From contig NZ_CP038255.1 in NCBI RefSeq assembly GCF_004564135.1, forward strand, positions 3,149,501 to 3,213,500: a stretch of 64,000 nucleotides of DNA. The letters are read 5' to 3'. Shown in pieces: positions 18,494-28,401 of the stretch. How positions within the stretch are numbered: the stretch's first letter is position 1; each line of letters begins with the position of its first letter. The DNA comes from Terasakiella sp. SH-1. Its GTDB lineage: Bacteria > Pseudomonadota > Alphaproteobacteria > Rhodospirillales > Terasakiellaceae. The translations under genes and the position numbers were made by a program. Under the pieces are notes generated by a model. That model ran no database searches. It was given only the letters and a program-made list of their open reading frames with translations, and was not told the origin of the DNA.

Positions 18494-21400
18494 TTAAAGC
18501 TCTTGAATCATCTCTTCGATCATAAATCGGGCCGAATTTGACCGTGGATTCCACAAGCCCCGCTCTTGTGCCTCTTGAAAACGTTCCAGCATTTCTTTTA
18601 ATGCCGCTGGATTATTCTCTTTAAGGAAGTGATAATTTTCCTCCTCCATCACATAAGCCTCAAACACAGCATCAAAATGATGGTGCTTTACACAATTGGC
18701 TGTGGCCGCAAAGGCAAACATGTAATCCACAGTCGCCACCATTTCAAAGGCACCCTTATAACCATGACGTTTTACGCCCTCAATCCATTTTGGGTTCACT
18801 ACACGGGCACGAACCACACGGGCGATTTCTTCTTCCAATGTGCGAATACGCGGGCTTTCCGGGCGGGAATGGTCATTGTGATAGACTGTGGGGGCTTCGC
18901 CGCCTTTCAGGCTGCGGATGGCGGCGCTCATGCCGCCTTCAAACTGGTAATAATCATCACTATCGAGCAAATCATGTTCCCGGTTATCCTGATTTTGCAC
19001 CACGGCTTCCACGTTGGATAAACGTTCTTCAAACAAACCATGAGCAGTTTCCCCGCCACTGCCCTGACCATAGGCATATCCGCCCCAGGCCACATAGGCA
19101 CGCGCCAGATCATCTGCTGTGTCCCAACCTTTTTCATCAATCAATGCCTGCAAGCCAGCACCATATGCGCCGGGTTTGGAGCCAAAGACACGATAGCCTG
19201 CCCGTTTCACCGCCTCTTCTTCACTGACCCCTTGCGCCATCATCTGGGCTTTTTCTGCACGCACACGTGCAGCCAACGGGTTCACATCATCTGCTTCATC
19301 CAGCTCAGCCACTGCCCGTGCGGCACTGTCAAAGAGATCAATCAGCCCTGCAAAAGCATCACGGAAGAAACCGGACACGCGCAAGGTCACATCCACACGT
19401 GGGCGCCCCAGCGATGTTTGCGGCATAATTTCAAACCCGGTAATGCGACGCGAGACACTATCCCATGTGGGCTGCACCCCCATAAGCGCGAGGCCCTGTG
19501 CAATATCATCCCCGCCTGTACGCATATTAGACGTGCCCCAAGCGGTTAAAGCCATGGTACGCGGCCAGTCCCCATGATCCTGCATATAGCGTTCAATCAT
19601 CAAGCTGGCCGATTTCCAACCCAAGGTCCAGGCCGCAGGCGTCGGGACCGTGCGGGTATCAACGGAATAAAAGTTTTTCCCTGTGGGCAGGATTTCCGGG
19701 CGCCCCCGTGTCGGCGCCCCACTGGCACCGGGCAGAACAAATCCACCGTCCAGCCCTTTTAAGATCGCTGCAATTTCTTCATCACCACAAGATTGCACAT
19801 TGGGTCGAACGACCTCGTCCACATAAGACAGCACCTCTTTTGTGCGTGTCATATAAGGGGAAACATCAATATCATTACTGATTATTTTTGCAGCCAAAAT
19901 TTCAAGACGTTCCACCGTATCGCCATTGGTGCGCCATGCCCCATCGCCTTGCAGGATTTCAGGTTTCAACCCCGCCCAAGGGCCTGCCATATCACACTCG
20001 AGCGGATCAAAATTCAAATCCAGATCATCGGCTAAGGCGCGAATAAGGGAGGCATCACGCCCTTCCCCTTTGTTGCGCGGCACACGTACAAGGGCGACTA
20101 GCAGGTCATTGAGTTGACGATCAAGTGGGCTTTCCCCAAAGATATGTAACCCGTCACGAATTTGCAGCTCTTTTAGCTCACACAGGTGATTATCCAGCTT
20201 GGCCAGTGCCTCTTCTTCATCATCATCGCGAGCAATGCCGCAATCTTCATCCAGACCCGTTGTGCGCGATAGGGCGAGGATTTCTTTTTTCAACACTTTC
20301 AGGCGACGTGGATCAACCCCGGCAGCCTCGTAATATTCATCCACCAACTGTTCCAAATCCTTTAAGGGACCGTAGCTTTCTGCACGCGTTAGCGGTGGGG
20401 TGAGATGGTCGATAATCACAGCTTGGGATCGACGCTTGGCCTGCGTACCTTCGCCCGGATCATTGATAATGAAGGGATAAAGATGAACCAGCGGACCAAA
20501 AATGGCTTCGGGGAAACACTCTTCTGAAAGCGCAATGGACTTACCGGGCAACCATTCCAAATTGCCATGCTTGCCCATATGGATCAGCGCATGGGCGTTA
20601 AACTGCGTGCGCACCCAGGCATAAAAGGCGAGGTAGTTATGCGGCGGGACAAGATCCGGGCTGTGATAGCTTTCCACCGGATCAATATTATAACCCCGCG
20701 CCGGCTGCAAACAAACCGCCACATTGCCACAGCGATAAGCAGGCAAAACAAAACTGTCGTCACGATAAAATGGATCATTCGCCGGTTCACCCCAGCGCGC
20801 GCTCACCGCATCCTGTACCGATTGCGGCAAGCTATTGAAAAATGACACATAATCATCCACGGATAAACGCTCAATCACATCGCGTTCATCCAGCTTGGTG
20901 AAATCGTTAGTCACGCCCGCTTGTAAGCGTTCAATCAGCTCATTGCCATCAGCTGGAATATTGTCCAGATGATAGCCCGCACCCGCCATGGCATTCAGCA
21001 CATTGACCGAACCTGCAGGCGTATCCAGTCCCACCCCATTGCCCATGCGCCCATCCTTGTTGGGATAGTTCGCCAGCACAAGAGCCACGCGTCTTTTTGC
21101 TGCATCCATGTTGCGCAGCAAAGCCCAGTTTGCCGCCAGTTTGGCCGTAAACTCAAGACGATCAGAAACAGGTTGGTACGTGACAATATCACATTGGGTG
21201 AGTTCGTCTTTTTGTGCCAAACCTTTAAAGGACACCGCACGTGATAAAATCCGGCCATCAACTTCGGGCAAGGCCACATTCATGGCAATATCGCGTGCAG
21301 ACAACCCATTGGTGCCGTCTCGCCAGACGTCTTCATTTGAACCGGCAAAGACCACTTGCAGCACCGGGCAATCCACCACATCGAACGGTGTCTTGGTACG

Positions 21401-22228
21401 TTCTGCATTGGGTTTGGAAAGGGCAAAACCTGTCCCGTTCAAAATCACCGATGTCTTGCTTTGGGCAAGCAGTTCTTCAATCGTACTCGCTGCCACTTCA
21501 TCTTTTAAACTGGCCGCATAAAGAGGTAAGGGATTAATGCCTTGTTTTTTCAACGCCTCAAGCAACCCATCAATCACCGCCGTGTTGCCTGCCTGCATCA
21601 AGGCCCGATAAAAAGTGATGGCCGCAACAGGCTGACCGTCGATCCAATGGGCCTTTCGCAATTCGTCCAGACTGCTGGCCCCATAAATCCCGGCACGCAG
21701 TAAAGGGGCAGGCTCTGCCCATTGTGCCTTGCGGCCCAACAGATGGTGGGCAAAATTCAAAAATTCAACGCCATTTTCTGTGCCGCCATGCACACAATAT
21801 TGCCACAGGCGATGGGTGTCTTCGGCACTGAGAGAAGACAGATTGGTCAGTTCCGCATCCGGTTGATCATCACCGGGTAGCAAGGCCAGTGGAATATTTT
21901 TCTCCACACAGGTCCGGGCAATTTCATCAACGCCATATTCCCAATAGCTTTTCCCGCCAAGCAGGCGCACGACCACCAGTTTAGCATGCTGGATAATATC
22001 ATCAACATACAGGTCCACCGACATATTGTGGCCCATATGAAGAAGGGAGGCGAGCCGCAAGGTCGGGATGGAACGGTCTTGTTCATATAAACGTTTATGA
22101 GCCAAGGCTAGACAGGCGAGTTCAGTATCCGCAGCTGATAAAACAACAATATCAGCAGGGTCCTGACCCAGGTCAATCGCCTCAGACCCATCAGAAATCG
22201 CACCGGGGGTTGCTGCCAGAAGATGCAT
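18494..22228 (-). CDS. cobN: Cobaltochelatase subunit CobN
   Basis: A 1244-residue large subunit of the ATP-dependent cobaltochelatase that inserts cobalt into hydrogenobyrinic diamide in aerobic cobalamin synthesis, working with CobS and CobT. The family hallmark MGKHGNLEWLPGKS is present, as are NYPNKDGRMGNGVGLDTPAS-like sequence and GWNPRSNSARFM-like sequence at the C-terminus. Length is normal. GGAA lies seven bases before the ATG. No other cob gene is adjacent, and the 62-base gap to the divergent GNAT gene is too short for a cobalamin riboswitch. MgChlH is a relative, but there is no photosynthesis context. Confidence 0.94.
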   Translation of the reverse strand: MHLLAATPGAISDGSEAIDLGQDPADIVVLSAADTELACLALAHKRLYEQDRSIPTLRLASLLHMGHNMSVDLYVDDIIQHAKLVVVRLLGGKSYWEYGVDEIARTCVEKNIPLALLPGDDQPDAELTNLSSLSAEDTHRLWQYCVHGGTENGVEFLNFAHHLLGRKAQWAEPAPLLRAGIYGASSLDELRKAHWIDGQPVAAITFYRALMQAGNTAVIDGLLEALKKQGINPLPLYAASLKDEVAASTIEELLAQSKTSVILNGTGFALSKPNAERTKTPFDVVDCPVLQVVFAGSNEDVWRDGTNGLSARDIAMNVALPEVDGRILSRAVSFKGLAQKDELTQCDIVTYQPVSDRLEFTAKLAANWALLRNMDAAKRRVALVLANYPNKDGRMGNGVGLDTPAGSVNVLNAMAGAGYHLDNIPADGNELIERLQAGVTNDFTKLDERDVIERLSVDDYVSFFNSLPQSVQDAVSARWGEPANDPFYRDDSFVLPAYRCGNVAVCLQPARGYNIDPVESYHSPDLVPPHNYLAFYAWVRTQFNAHALIHMGKHGNLEWLPGKSIALSEECFPEAIFGPLVHLYPFIINDPGEGTQAKRRSQAVIIDHLTPPLTRAESYGPLKDLEQLVDEYYEAAGVDPRRLKVLKKEILALSRTTGLDEDCGIARDDDEEEALAKLDNHLCELKELQIRDGLHIFGESPLDRQLNDLLVALVRVPRNKGEGRDASLIRALADDLDLNFDPLECDMAGPWAGLKPEILQGDGAWRTNGDTVERLEILAAKIISNDIDVSPYMTRTKEVLSYVDEVVRPNVQSCGDEEIAAILKGLDGGFVLPGASGAPTRGRPEILPTGKNFYSVDTRTVPTPAAWTLGWKSASLMIERYMQDHGDWPRTMALTAWGTSNMRTGGDDIAQGLALMGVQPTWDSVSRRITGFEIMPQTSLGRPRVDVTLRVSGFFRDAFAGLIDLFDSAARAVAELDEADDVNPLAARVRAEKAQMMAQGVSEEEAVKRAGYRVFGSKPGAYGAGLQALIDEKGWDTADDLARAYVAWGGYAYGQGSGGETAHGLFEERLSNVEAVVQNQDNREHDLLDSDDYYQFEGGMSAAIRSLKGGEAPTVYHNDHSRPESPRIRTLEEEIARVVRARVVNPKWIEGVKRHGYKGAFEMVATVDYMFAFAATANCVKHHHFDAVFEAYVMEEENYHFLKENNPAALKEMLERFQEAQERGLWNPRSNSARFMIEEMIQEL

Positions 22229-22290
22229 TTTTACGTTCCATTTTCCTGAATTTCCTGTTTTATAGAGCAGGCATTAAAGGAAGACAAATC

Positions 22291-22812
22291 ATGATCCGCA
22301 AAGCAATTGAAAAAGATCTTAAAGACATTCTTGAAATTCATCGCCTTGCCTTTGGCGAAGAAGATGAAGCCAAACTGGTGGATAACCTGCTCAAAGATGA
22401 CAGCGCCCAGCCGTGCCTGTCCATGGTCGCAGAACAAGACGGCCAAATCATCGGCCATATTCTTTTCACCAAAGCTGGCATTAAAGGCACAAAGCTGAAC
22501 GCCTCCCTACTGGCCCCGCTGGCCGTTCATCCTGATTTTCATTTTAAAGGGACCGGGCGACGCCTGATTAAAGCGGGGTTTAAGGAACTGGCTGACCAAC
22601 ACGTCGATCTCGTCTTCGTCCTTGGCGATCCGAATTACTACACAAAATCCGGCTTTAGCCTGAATGCAGGCGCACAAGGCTACCCTACTCCTGTTCCCAT
22701 CCCACCAAAATGGGCTGATGCCTGGATGGTCAGGAAACTGTCAGACTGCGAAGAGAGCGGCCAAGTCCAGGTCGCCAAAGAAATCAGTGCACCAGAATTT
22801 TGGAGCGATTGA
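22291..22812 (+). CDS. GNAT family N-acetyltransferase (YhbS-like)
   Basis: A 173-residue acetyltransferase. The acetyl-CoA binding region is LAPLAVHPDFHFKGTGRRLI (the Q/RxxGxG/A site is FKGTGR), followed by VFVLGDPNYYTKSGF, which is typical of the YhbS type. The acceptor is unknown. The ATG at 22291 is chosen for its AAAGGAAG SD; an upstream extension to 22210 overlaps cobN. It is divergent from cobN and followed by a dispersed repeat copy. Confidence 0.85.
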   Translation: MIRKAIEKDLKDILEIHRLAFGEEDEAKLVDNLLKDDSAQPCLSMVAEQDGQIIGHILFTKAGIKGTKLNASLLAPLAVHPDFHFKGTGRRLIKAGFKELADQHVDLVFVLGDPNYYTKSGFSLNAGAQGYPTPVPIPPKWADAWMVRKLSDCEESGQVQVAKEISAPEFWSD

Positions 22813-22821
22813 GCACAAATA

Positions 22822-22888
22822 GTCATTCCGCACTTGATGCGGAATCTTTTTCCCCTTGGAACAAGATCCCCGCATGCGCGAGGATGAC
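22822..22888. repeat. Dispersed intergenic repeat, copy 3
   Basis: A 67-base element after the GNAT gene. GTCATTCCGCACTTGATGCGGAAT forms a short hairpin (TTCCGCA with TGCGGAA), then CCTTGGAACAAGATCCCCGC and GCGCGAGGATGAC follow. It sits between the GNAT gene and the TIR-domain gene. Confidence 0.75.
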
Positions 22889-22962
22889 GACTATTGACTA
22901 CTTTAACGTCGAAAAATAAAATCAGTAAAATCTTAATAAATCAGACTTGAAGAAGCCCAAGA

Positions 22963-23742
22963 ATGCCTCAAACTCCCCCAAAAGTCTTTATCTCATATTC
23001 TCATGATTCAGCCGCCCACAAGCGTTGGGTCGCTTGGTTTGCCGAAACCCTTTGCACAAATGGCATCGACACGACACTTGATCAATGGGACTTGACTGCC
23101 GGGGGCGACGTACCAGCTTTTATGGAAAAACAGCTTAAAGAGTCCGATTTTATCCTTCTAATCTGCACAGAAAACTATGTCACCAAAGCTAACGAAGGTC
23201 TTGGGGGTGTGGGTTATGAGAAAATGATCGTTACATCTGAATTAATATCCAATATTAATCAGAAAAAATTCATACCCATTGTCAGACAACAAAGTGCGAC
23301 AAATGTACCAACGTTTATTTCAAGCAAACTATATGTCGACTTTTCCGATGATGAGCACATTGAAAACAGCCTGTCTGAACTTCTTCAAGCAATCCATCAC
23401 GATAAAGTTGAACGAAAACCCCACATCGGCTCTTTTGCCGGAATATCAAATATTAAAATTCCACACCAAAATTCAAATAGTTCAGTTCCAGTAAAAACGC
23501 AGAATAACCTCACAAATGAAGAAATGAAAATTTTCTCTTATATTGTTGTAAGATATGATCAGCATAGAGAAAATTATTGGGATGAGGGCAAGGCCCTTCA
23601 AGCCTCCGGCACAGGAAAAATAAGGGCTGAAGTAGCCATAAAATCCTTAATTCAAAAAGATCTACTTACATATGGTTACAATAACAACTTACTACTAACT
23701 GACAACGGAAAAGCCTATGCAATCGAACATTCGATTATTTAG
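22963..23742 (+). CDS. Stand-alone TIR/SEFIR-domain protein
   Basis: A 259-residue protein. Residues about 6-140 form a TIR/SEFIR-type domain: VFISYSHDS (8-16), DQWDL (40-44), SDFILLICTENY (61-72) and GVGYEKMIVTSEL (82-94), in which E86 is a candidate catalytic glutamate. Residues about 185-259 look like a small winged-helix-like or wHTH domain (a GKIRAEVAIKSLIQKDLL stretch, then a NNNLLLTDNGKAYA wing-like stretch). Bacterial proteins with such domains often degrade NAD in antiviral defence or are toxins or signalling parts; no partner gene is adjacent. It is visibly richer in A+T than its neighbours, which suggests transfer. Confidence 0.75.
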   Translation: MPQTPPKVFISYSHDSAAHKRWVAWFAETLCTNGIDTTLDQWDLTAGGDVPAFMEKQLKESDFILLICTENYVTKANEGLGGVGYEKMIVTSELISNINQKKFIPIVRQQSATNVPTFISSKLYVDFSDDEHIENSLSELLQAIHHDKVERKPHIGSFAGISNIKIPHQNSNSSVPVKTQNNLTNEEMKIFSYIVVRYDQHRENYWDEGKALQASGTGKIRAEVAIKSLIQKDLLTYGYNNNLLLTDNGKAYAIEHSII

Positions 23743-23894
23743 TTAGTAATACCACTGTTATTATCTCTTTGAAGTTCCTATGCCTAAATGCTTGAGCGAT
23801 TGACGCTACATTAGATTTTAATAATTTTATATAGACAAGGCAAGTTCAATACATTAGAAACAACTAAACTTAAATAACAATGAGGATAGTTGTG

Positions 23895-24482
23895 ATGAAA
23901 AAACTCGCCCTTTTAGCATTTGGCGCGGCCTGTCTTTCCCTGTCATTTCAAGCCAACGCAGCCCCGGAACCGAAAAAAGCAACGGCACAAGTTGAATCCA
24001 AGCTCTATGTCACCGCTTCTGAAGCCTGGGAGATGATGCAAAAAGATGCGTCCGTTATCCTGATTGATGTGCGCGATCCCATCGAAGTGATGTTCACAGG
24101 TTTCACAGATGAAGCCGATATGCATGTCCCGTTTCTGTTAAGTGATCGCAGCAAAAAGCACCCAAAGAAACCTGTCTATAATATGGTGAAAAACCCCAAG
24201 TTTCTGGAACAGGTTGAAGCAAAACTCACTGAAATGAAAGTCAGCAAAGATACAGCCATTATCATGATGTGTCGTTCCGGCAGCACACGCAGTGCGCCTG
24301 CGGCTAACATGCTTTATAAAAAAGGCTGGAAAAACACCTATACAATGGTTGATGGCTTTGAAGGGGGTAAATCCAAGGAAGGTAACTCTAAAGGCGTGCG
24401 TGCTGTAAATGGCTGGCGCAACTCCGGCCTGCCTTGGGGCTATAAGCTGAACATGGACAAAATGTATTTTGCCCAACAGTAA
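23895..24482 (+). CDS. Periplasmic rhodanese-domain protein
   Basis: A 195-residue exported protein. A signal peptide (residues 1 to about 22, ending QANAA) precedes a single rhodanese domain: VILIDVRDPIEV and the active-site loop CRSGSTRS with its cysteine. It ends with VNGWRNSGLPWGY, a tail motif also seen in the cytoplasmic rhodanese at 55271. Its role is unknown; periplasmic rhodaneses may handle sulfane sulfur. The ATG at 23895 follows GAGGATAG; an ATG 15 bases upstream is less likely. Confidence 0.85.
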   Translation: MKKLALLAFGAACLSLSFQANAAPEPKKATAQVESKLYVTASEAWEMMQKDASVILIDVRDPIEVMFTGFTDEADMHVPFLLSDRSKKHPKKPVYNMVKNPKFLEQVEAKLTEMKVSKDTAIIMMCRSGSTRSAPAANMLYKKGWKNTYTMVDGFEGGKSKEGNSKGVRAVNGWRNSGLPWGYKLNMDKMYFAQQ

Positions 24483-24503
24483 AGCCTGCATTGCAAAGAC
24501 GTG

Positions 24504-24534
24504 AAAAAAGGCTGGCCTTGTGCTGGCCTTTTTT
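24504..24534. terminator. Bidirectional terminator between the rhodanese gene and yejF
   Basis: AAAAAAGGC (24504-24512) pairs with GCCTTTTTT (24526-24534). It serves the convergent rhodanese and yejF genes; inner pairing is imperfect. Confidence 0.7.
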
Positions 24535-26146
24535 ATGGATGGACCACATCCATCTCATCTGCCTGAATATCAAAGGCAGCAGCCATCAGCGCCTTGGTAT
24601 AGGCCGTTTGCGGCGCATCAAAAATATCGTCACACCCGCCCTGTTCGACCACGGCCCCATTTTGCATAACCATGACCTTATGACTCATAGCGCGCACAAC
24701 TTTCAGATCATGACTAATGAAAATATAGGCGAGATTATGTTTGGTTTGTAGATCGCGCAACAGCTCAACAATTTGCGCCTGCACGGACATATCGAGCGCA
24801 CTGGTGGGTTCATCCAGAATGATCAAGCGGGGCTTTAAAACAACAGCACGCGCAATGGCAATACGTTGGCGTTGCCCACCGGAAAATTCATGAGGATAAC
24901 GGTCCTGAGCCTGACGCGGTAGTCCAACCTCTTCCAGCACATCCCCAATCAATTGACGGCGTTCTTCGTAAGTGCCACCCATTTTATGAACGAGCAAACC
25001 TTCTTCGACAATCTGATGAACAGACATACGTGGAGACATGGAGCCAAAGGGGTCTTGGAACACCATCTGCATTTCTTTGCGCAAAGGGCGTAGCTCTTTC
25101 TGGCTCAAGACTTGAAGATCCGCCCCATCAAACACCAAGCCACCATTACTATCTTCCAACCGCAAAATAGCACGACCCAGAGTGGATTTTCCCGACCCGG
25201 ATTCTCCAACTACTCCCAAGGTCTCACCTTGGCGCACGGTTAAGGAAATGCCATTTACCGCCTTGACATGACCAACGGTGCGCTTAATCACCCCACGTTT
25301 AATCGGATACCAAACCTTAAAATCTTCCACACGCAAAATCTCTTTTGCAATCTGATCATAATCCGGCTCCCCACTGGGTTCTGCGGCCAAAAGCTTTTGG
25401 GTATAGGCATGCTGGGGACGTTCAAATATCTCCACACAGTGTCCGCTTTCCACAATCTGTCCCGCATTCATGACACAGACCCGATCGGCCATATGACGCA
25501 CAATGCCCAGATCATGAGTAATCATTAAAATTGCCATGCCAAGCTTTTCTTGCAGCTCTTTCAGCAACTTCAAAATTTGCGCCTGAACCGTTACATCCAA
25601 GGCTGTTGTGGGCTCATCTGCGATCAGGATATCCGGTTCATTGGCCAATGCCATCGCGATCATAATGCGCTGCTGCTGTCCCCCGCTAAATTGATGGGGT
25701 AAGGCTTTCAGGCGATCTTCTGTTGTGGCCTCTTCCAACCCAACCAGTTTGAGTAGCTCAATCACCCGTTCACGCGCCTGACGTTTGGTCATTAATTTGT
25801 GCACAAACAGCACTTCGGAAATCTGGCGCTCAATAGAGTGCAGCGGATTAAGCGAGGTCAGCGGTTCCTGAAAAATCATGGCAATACGATTGCCACGGAT
25901 AGAGCGGATTTTACGTTCCTCACGATCAAGTAACTCTTCACCATCAAAGATGATGGAACCACGCGGATGATGGGCACGCGGATAGGGCAGCAGTTTCAAA
26001 ATAGAAAGGGCACTGACCGATTTACCGGAACCTGACTCTCCCACCAAGGCCAACGTCTCACCTTTCTCCACAGAAAAAGACACACCGCGCACCGCTGGGG
26101 CATCACCGAAAGACACATGCAAATCTTTGATCTCTAACAGGCTCAT
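24533..26146 (-). CDS. yejF: Peptide ABC transporter ATP-binding protein YejF (two fused ATPase domains)
   Basis: A 537-residue protein with two ABC ATPase domains in one chain. Domain one has Walker A GESGSGKSVSAL, signature FSGGQQQR and Walker B ILIADEPTTALD; domain two repeats GESGSGKSTLGR, FSGGQRQR and LIILDEPTSALD. This fused DppD-DppF form is typical of YejF, which powers import of oligopeptides such as microcin C. Its ATG overlaps the yejE stop by four bases. Confidence 0.93.
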   Translation of the reverse strand: MSLLEIKDLHVSFGDAPAVRGVSFSVEKGETLALVGESGSGKSVSALSILKLLPYPRAHHPRGSIIFDGEELLDREERKIRSIRGNRIAMIFQEPLTSLNPLHSIERQISEVLFVHKLMTKRQARERVIELLKLVGLEEATTEDRLKALPHQFSGGQQQRIMIAMALANEPDILIADEPTTALDVTVQAQILKLLKELQEKLGMAILMITHDLGIVRHMADRVCVMNAGQIVESGHCVEIFERPQHAYTQKLLAAEPSGEPDYDQIAKEILRVEDFKVWYPIKRGVIKRTVGHVKAVNGISLTVRQGETLGVVGESGSGKSTLGRAILRLEDSNGGLVFDGADLQVLSQKELRPLRKEMQMVFQDPFGSMSPRMSVHQIVEEGLLVHKMGGTYEERRQLIGDVLEEVGLPRQAQDRYPHEFSGGQRQRIAIARAVVLKPRLIILDEPTSALDMSVQAQIVELLRDLQTKHNLAYIFISHDLKVVRAMSHKVMVMQNGAVVEQGGCDDIFDAPQTAYTKALMAAAFDIQADEMDVVHP

Positions 26147-27165
26147 TGCAGGGTCTTCCTTGGATCAAAGGCATCACGCACGGCTTCCCCGATAAAGATC
26201 AGTAAAGACAACATCACAGACAGCACAAAAAAGGCCGTCAGCCCCAGCCAGGGCGCTTGCAGATTATTCTTGCCCTGGTTCAACATTTCCCCCAGTGACG
26301 GGCTTCCCGGTGGCAAGCCAAAGCCAAGAAAATCCAGCGCTGTCAGCGTGGTGATGGACCCATTCAGAATGAAAGGCAAGAAGGTAAAAGTCGCCACCAT
26401 CGCATTGGGCAACACATGGCGGATAATAATGGTTTTATCATCCACACCCAACGCCTTGGCAGCACGCACAAAATCAAAGTTACGTGCGCGCAAAAATTCT
26501 GCCCGCACCACACTGACCAAAGAGACCCAGCTAAACAGTAACATCAAGCCCAGCAACCACCAGAAATTCGGTTCCACCAGTGAGGCCAAAATAATCAGTA
26601 AGAATAACGTGGGCAGGCCGGACCAAATTTCGATAAAACGCTGCCCGACCAGATCAATCACCCCGCCAAAATAGCCCTGCACAGCCCCTGCGGCCACGCC
26701 GATAATAGAACTGGCAATCGTCAAGATTAGACCAAACAGGACAGAAATGCGAAAACCATATATAAGGCGAGCCACCACATCGCGGCCCTGATCATCGGTA
26801 CCCAGCCAGTTTTCCTCACTGGGCGGGGCAGGTGTGGGGACATTTAGATCATAATTGATACTATCATAGCTATAACGCACCATAGGCCAGACAATCCAGC
26901 CCCCTGCATCGGTAATCAGGCTTTGGACTTCCGGGTCGCGATACTCCGCCTCGGTCTCAAAAAAACCGCCAAAGGTGGTTTCAGGGTATTCGGTCATAAA
27001 GGGCGTATAAAGACTGCCCTCATAAGAAATCAACAAAGGCTTGTCATTGGCGATCAGTTCTGCAAACAGCGACACCCCAAACAAAATTAAGAACAGCCAC
27101 AGGGACCAAAAGCCCCGTCTGTTCTTTTTAAAATTTTCCCAGCGGCGTTGATTAAGCGGTGTCAT
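26143..27165 (-). CDS. yejE: Peptide ABC transporter permease YejE
   Basis: A 340-residue inner-membrane permease of the DppC type. An N-terminal TM (residues about 20-40) is followed by a long periplasmic insert and then five TMs; NWLGTDDQGRDV and the EAA-like loop FVRAAKALGVDDKTIIIRHVLPNA are diagnostic. It is longer than DppC because of the insert, as in YejE. The start at 27165 has a GTAGAG-type SD; a frame to 27201 overlaps yejB. Confidence 0.92.
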   Translation of the reverse strand: MTPLNQRRWENFKKNRRGFWSLWLFLILFGVSLFAELIANDKPLLISYEGSLYTPFMTEYPETTFGGFFETEAEYRDPEVQSLITDAGGWIVWPMVRYSYDSINYDLNVPTPAPPSEENWLGTDDQGRDVVARLIYGFRISVLFGLILTIASSIIGVAAGAVQGYFGGVIDLVGQRFIEIWSGLPTLFLLIILASLVEPNFWWLLGLMLLFSWVSLVSVVRAEFLRARNFDFVRAAKALGVDDKTIIIRHVLPNAMVATFTFLPFILNGSITTLTALDFLGFGLPPGSPSLGEMLNQGKNNLQAPWLGLTAFFVLSVMLSLLIFIGEAVRDAFDPRKTLQ

Positions 27166-27169
27166 GGCT

Positions 27170-28258
27170 CTACCTCGACTCAAAATCAACGCGCGGGTCA
27201 ATAATGTGATACATCACATCACCGATCAAATTCATAATCAACCCGAGCAAGGTAAAGAAATAGAGCGTACCAAACAGCACCGGATAATCCCGGTTGATCG
27301 CCGCTTCAAACCCCAGCAAACCCAACCCGTCAAGGGAGAAAATAATCTCCGTCAGCATGGAGCCTGTGAAAAACACCCCGATAAAAGTGGCCGGAAAACC
27401 TGCGATGACAATCAACATGGCATTGCGAAACACATGACCATAAAGCACCCGATTTTCATGCAAGCCCTTGGCACGTGCGGTAATGACATATTGCTTGTTA
27501 ATCTCTTCTAAAAAAGAATTCTTGGTCAACATGGTCAGACTGGCAAAACCGCCGATGACCATGGACAAGACCGGCAAGGCCATATGCCAGAAATAATCCA
27601 GGACTTTATCCAGTGTATTGAGTTCCGCCCAGTTATCGGACACAAGCCCACGAAGGGGGAACCAGTCGAGATAACGCCCGCCGGCAAAAACAACAATCAA
27701 TAAAATGGCAAAAAGAAAACTCGGGATCGCATTGCCCAAAATCACCAGACCACTGGACCAGACATCAAACTTTGATCCATCGCGCACCGCCTTTTTAATG
27801 CCCAAGGGTATGGAGATGAGATAGACCAGCAAGGTCGTCCAGATCCCCAGTGAAATGGACACAGGCATTTTATCCAGCACCAGATCGACCACACTGTCAT
27901 CACGATAGAAACTATTACCGAAATCAAAGCGGATATAGTTGCCCATCATGATGAAAAAGCGCTCGTACGCAGGCTTATCAAAACCAAACTGCTGTTCAAT
28001 CTCTTCAATCAATTCCGGTGGTACACCTTGGGCACCGCGATATTTGGAACTTTGCGCACCAGAGCCACTGCTTTGAACTTCCGATCCCCCCGTGCCAGAA
28101 ACACGGGCTGTCGCATCAACGGCTTCACCCTGAATTTTTGCCAGCATCTGTTCGACCGGGCCACCGGGGGCTGCCTGAATAATCACAAAATTCAACACCA
28201 TAATGCCCAGCAAAGTTGGCACAATCAGAAGCAGGCGTCGAATAATATAAGCAAGCAT
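27170..28258 (-). CDS. yejB: Peptide ABC transporter permease YejB
   Basis: A 362-residue permease of the DppB type. The N-terminal [19 protein letters not shown] helix is typical, a hydrophilic insert (about residues 40-90) is YejB-like, and the EAA-like loop [24 protein letters not shown] is present. It is the first gene of the yejBEF unit; the SD is weak. The usual first gene of this cluster, the periplasmic binding protein yejA, is not present upstream, where a divergent alkylation repair gene lies. Confidence 0.92.
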   Translation of the reverse strand: MLAYIIRRLLLIVPTLLGIMVLNFVIIQAAPGGPVEQMLAKIQGEAVDATARVSGTGGSEVQSSGSGAQSSKYRGAQGVPPELIEEIEQQFGFDKPAYERFFIMMGNYIRFDFGNSFYRDDSVVDLVLDKMPVSISLGIWTTLLVYLISIPLGIKKAVRDGSKFDVWSSGLVILGNAIPSFLFAILLIVVFAGGRYLDWFPLRGLVSDNWAELNTLDKVLDYFWHMALPVLSMVIGGFASLTMLTKNSFLEEINKQYVITARAKGLHENRVLYGHVFRNAMLIVIAGFPATFIGVFFTGSMLTEIIFSLDGLGLLGFEAAINRDYPVLFGTLYFFTLLGLIMNLIGDVMYHIIDPRVDFESR

Positions 28259-28401
28259 GAAAAACAAAAACCTTGGTTTCGATCCAAACAGTTGTATGAA
28301 AGCTCACCTCTAACGTCAAGCTGCGTCTCCCTGTCCAGTGGAAAACACATCCATGTCCGAAAATGGCGAGTGTTTGCCCAAAGATCATGTAGACTACTTC
28401 C

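Noticed and set aside
18629-19549. Plus-strand frames of 130-169 codons opposite cobN
   Set aside because: CobN frame is continuous and conserved; these are shadows.
22229-22290. Cobalamin riboswitch expected upstream of cobN
   Set aside because: The gap is only 62 bases and contains no B12-box-like sequence.
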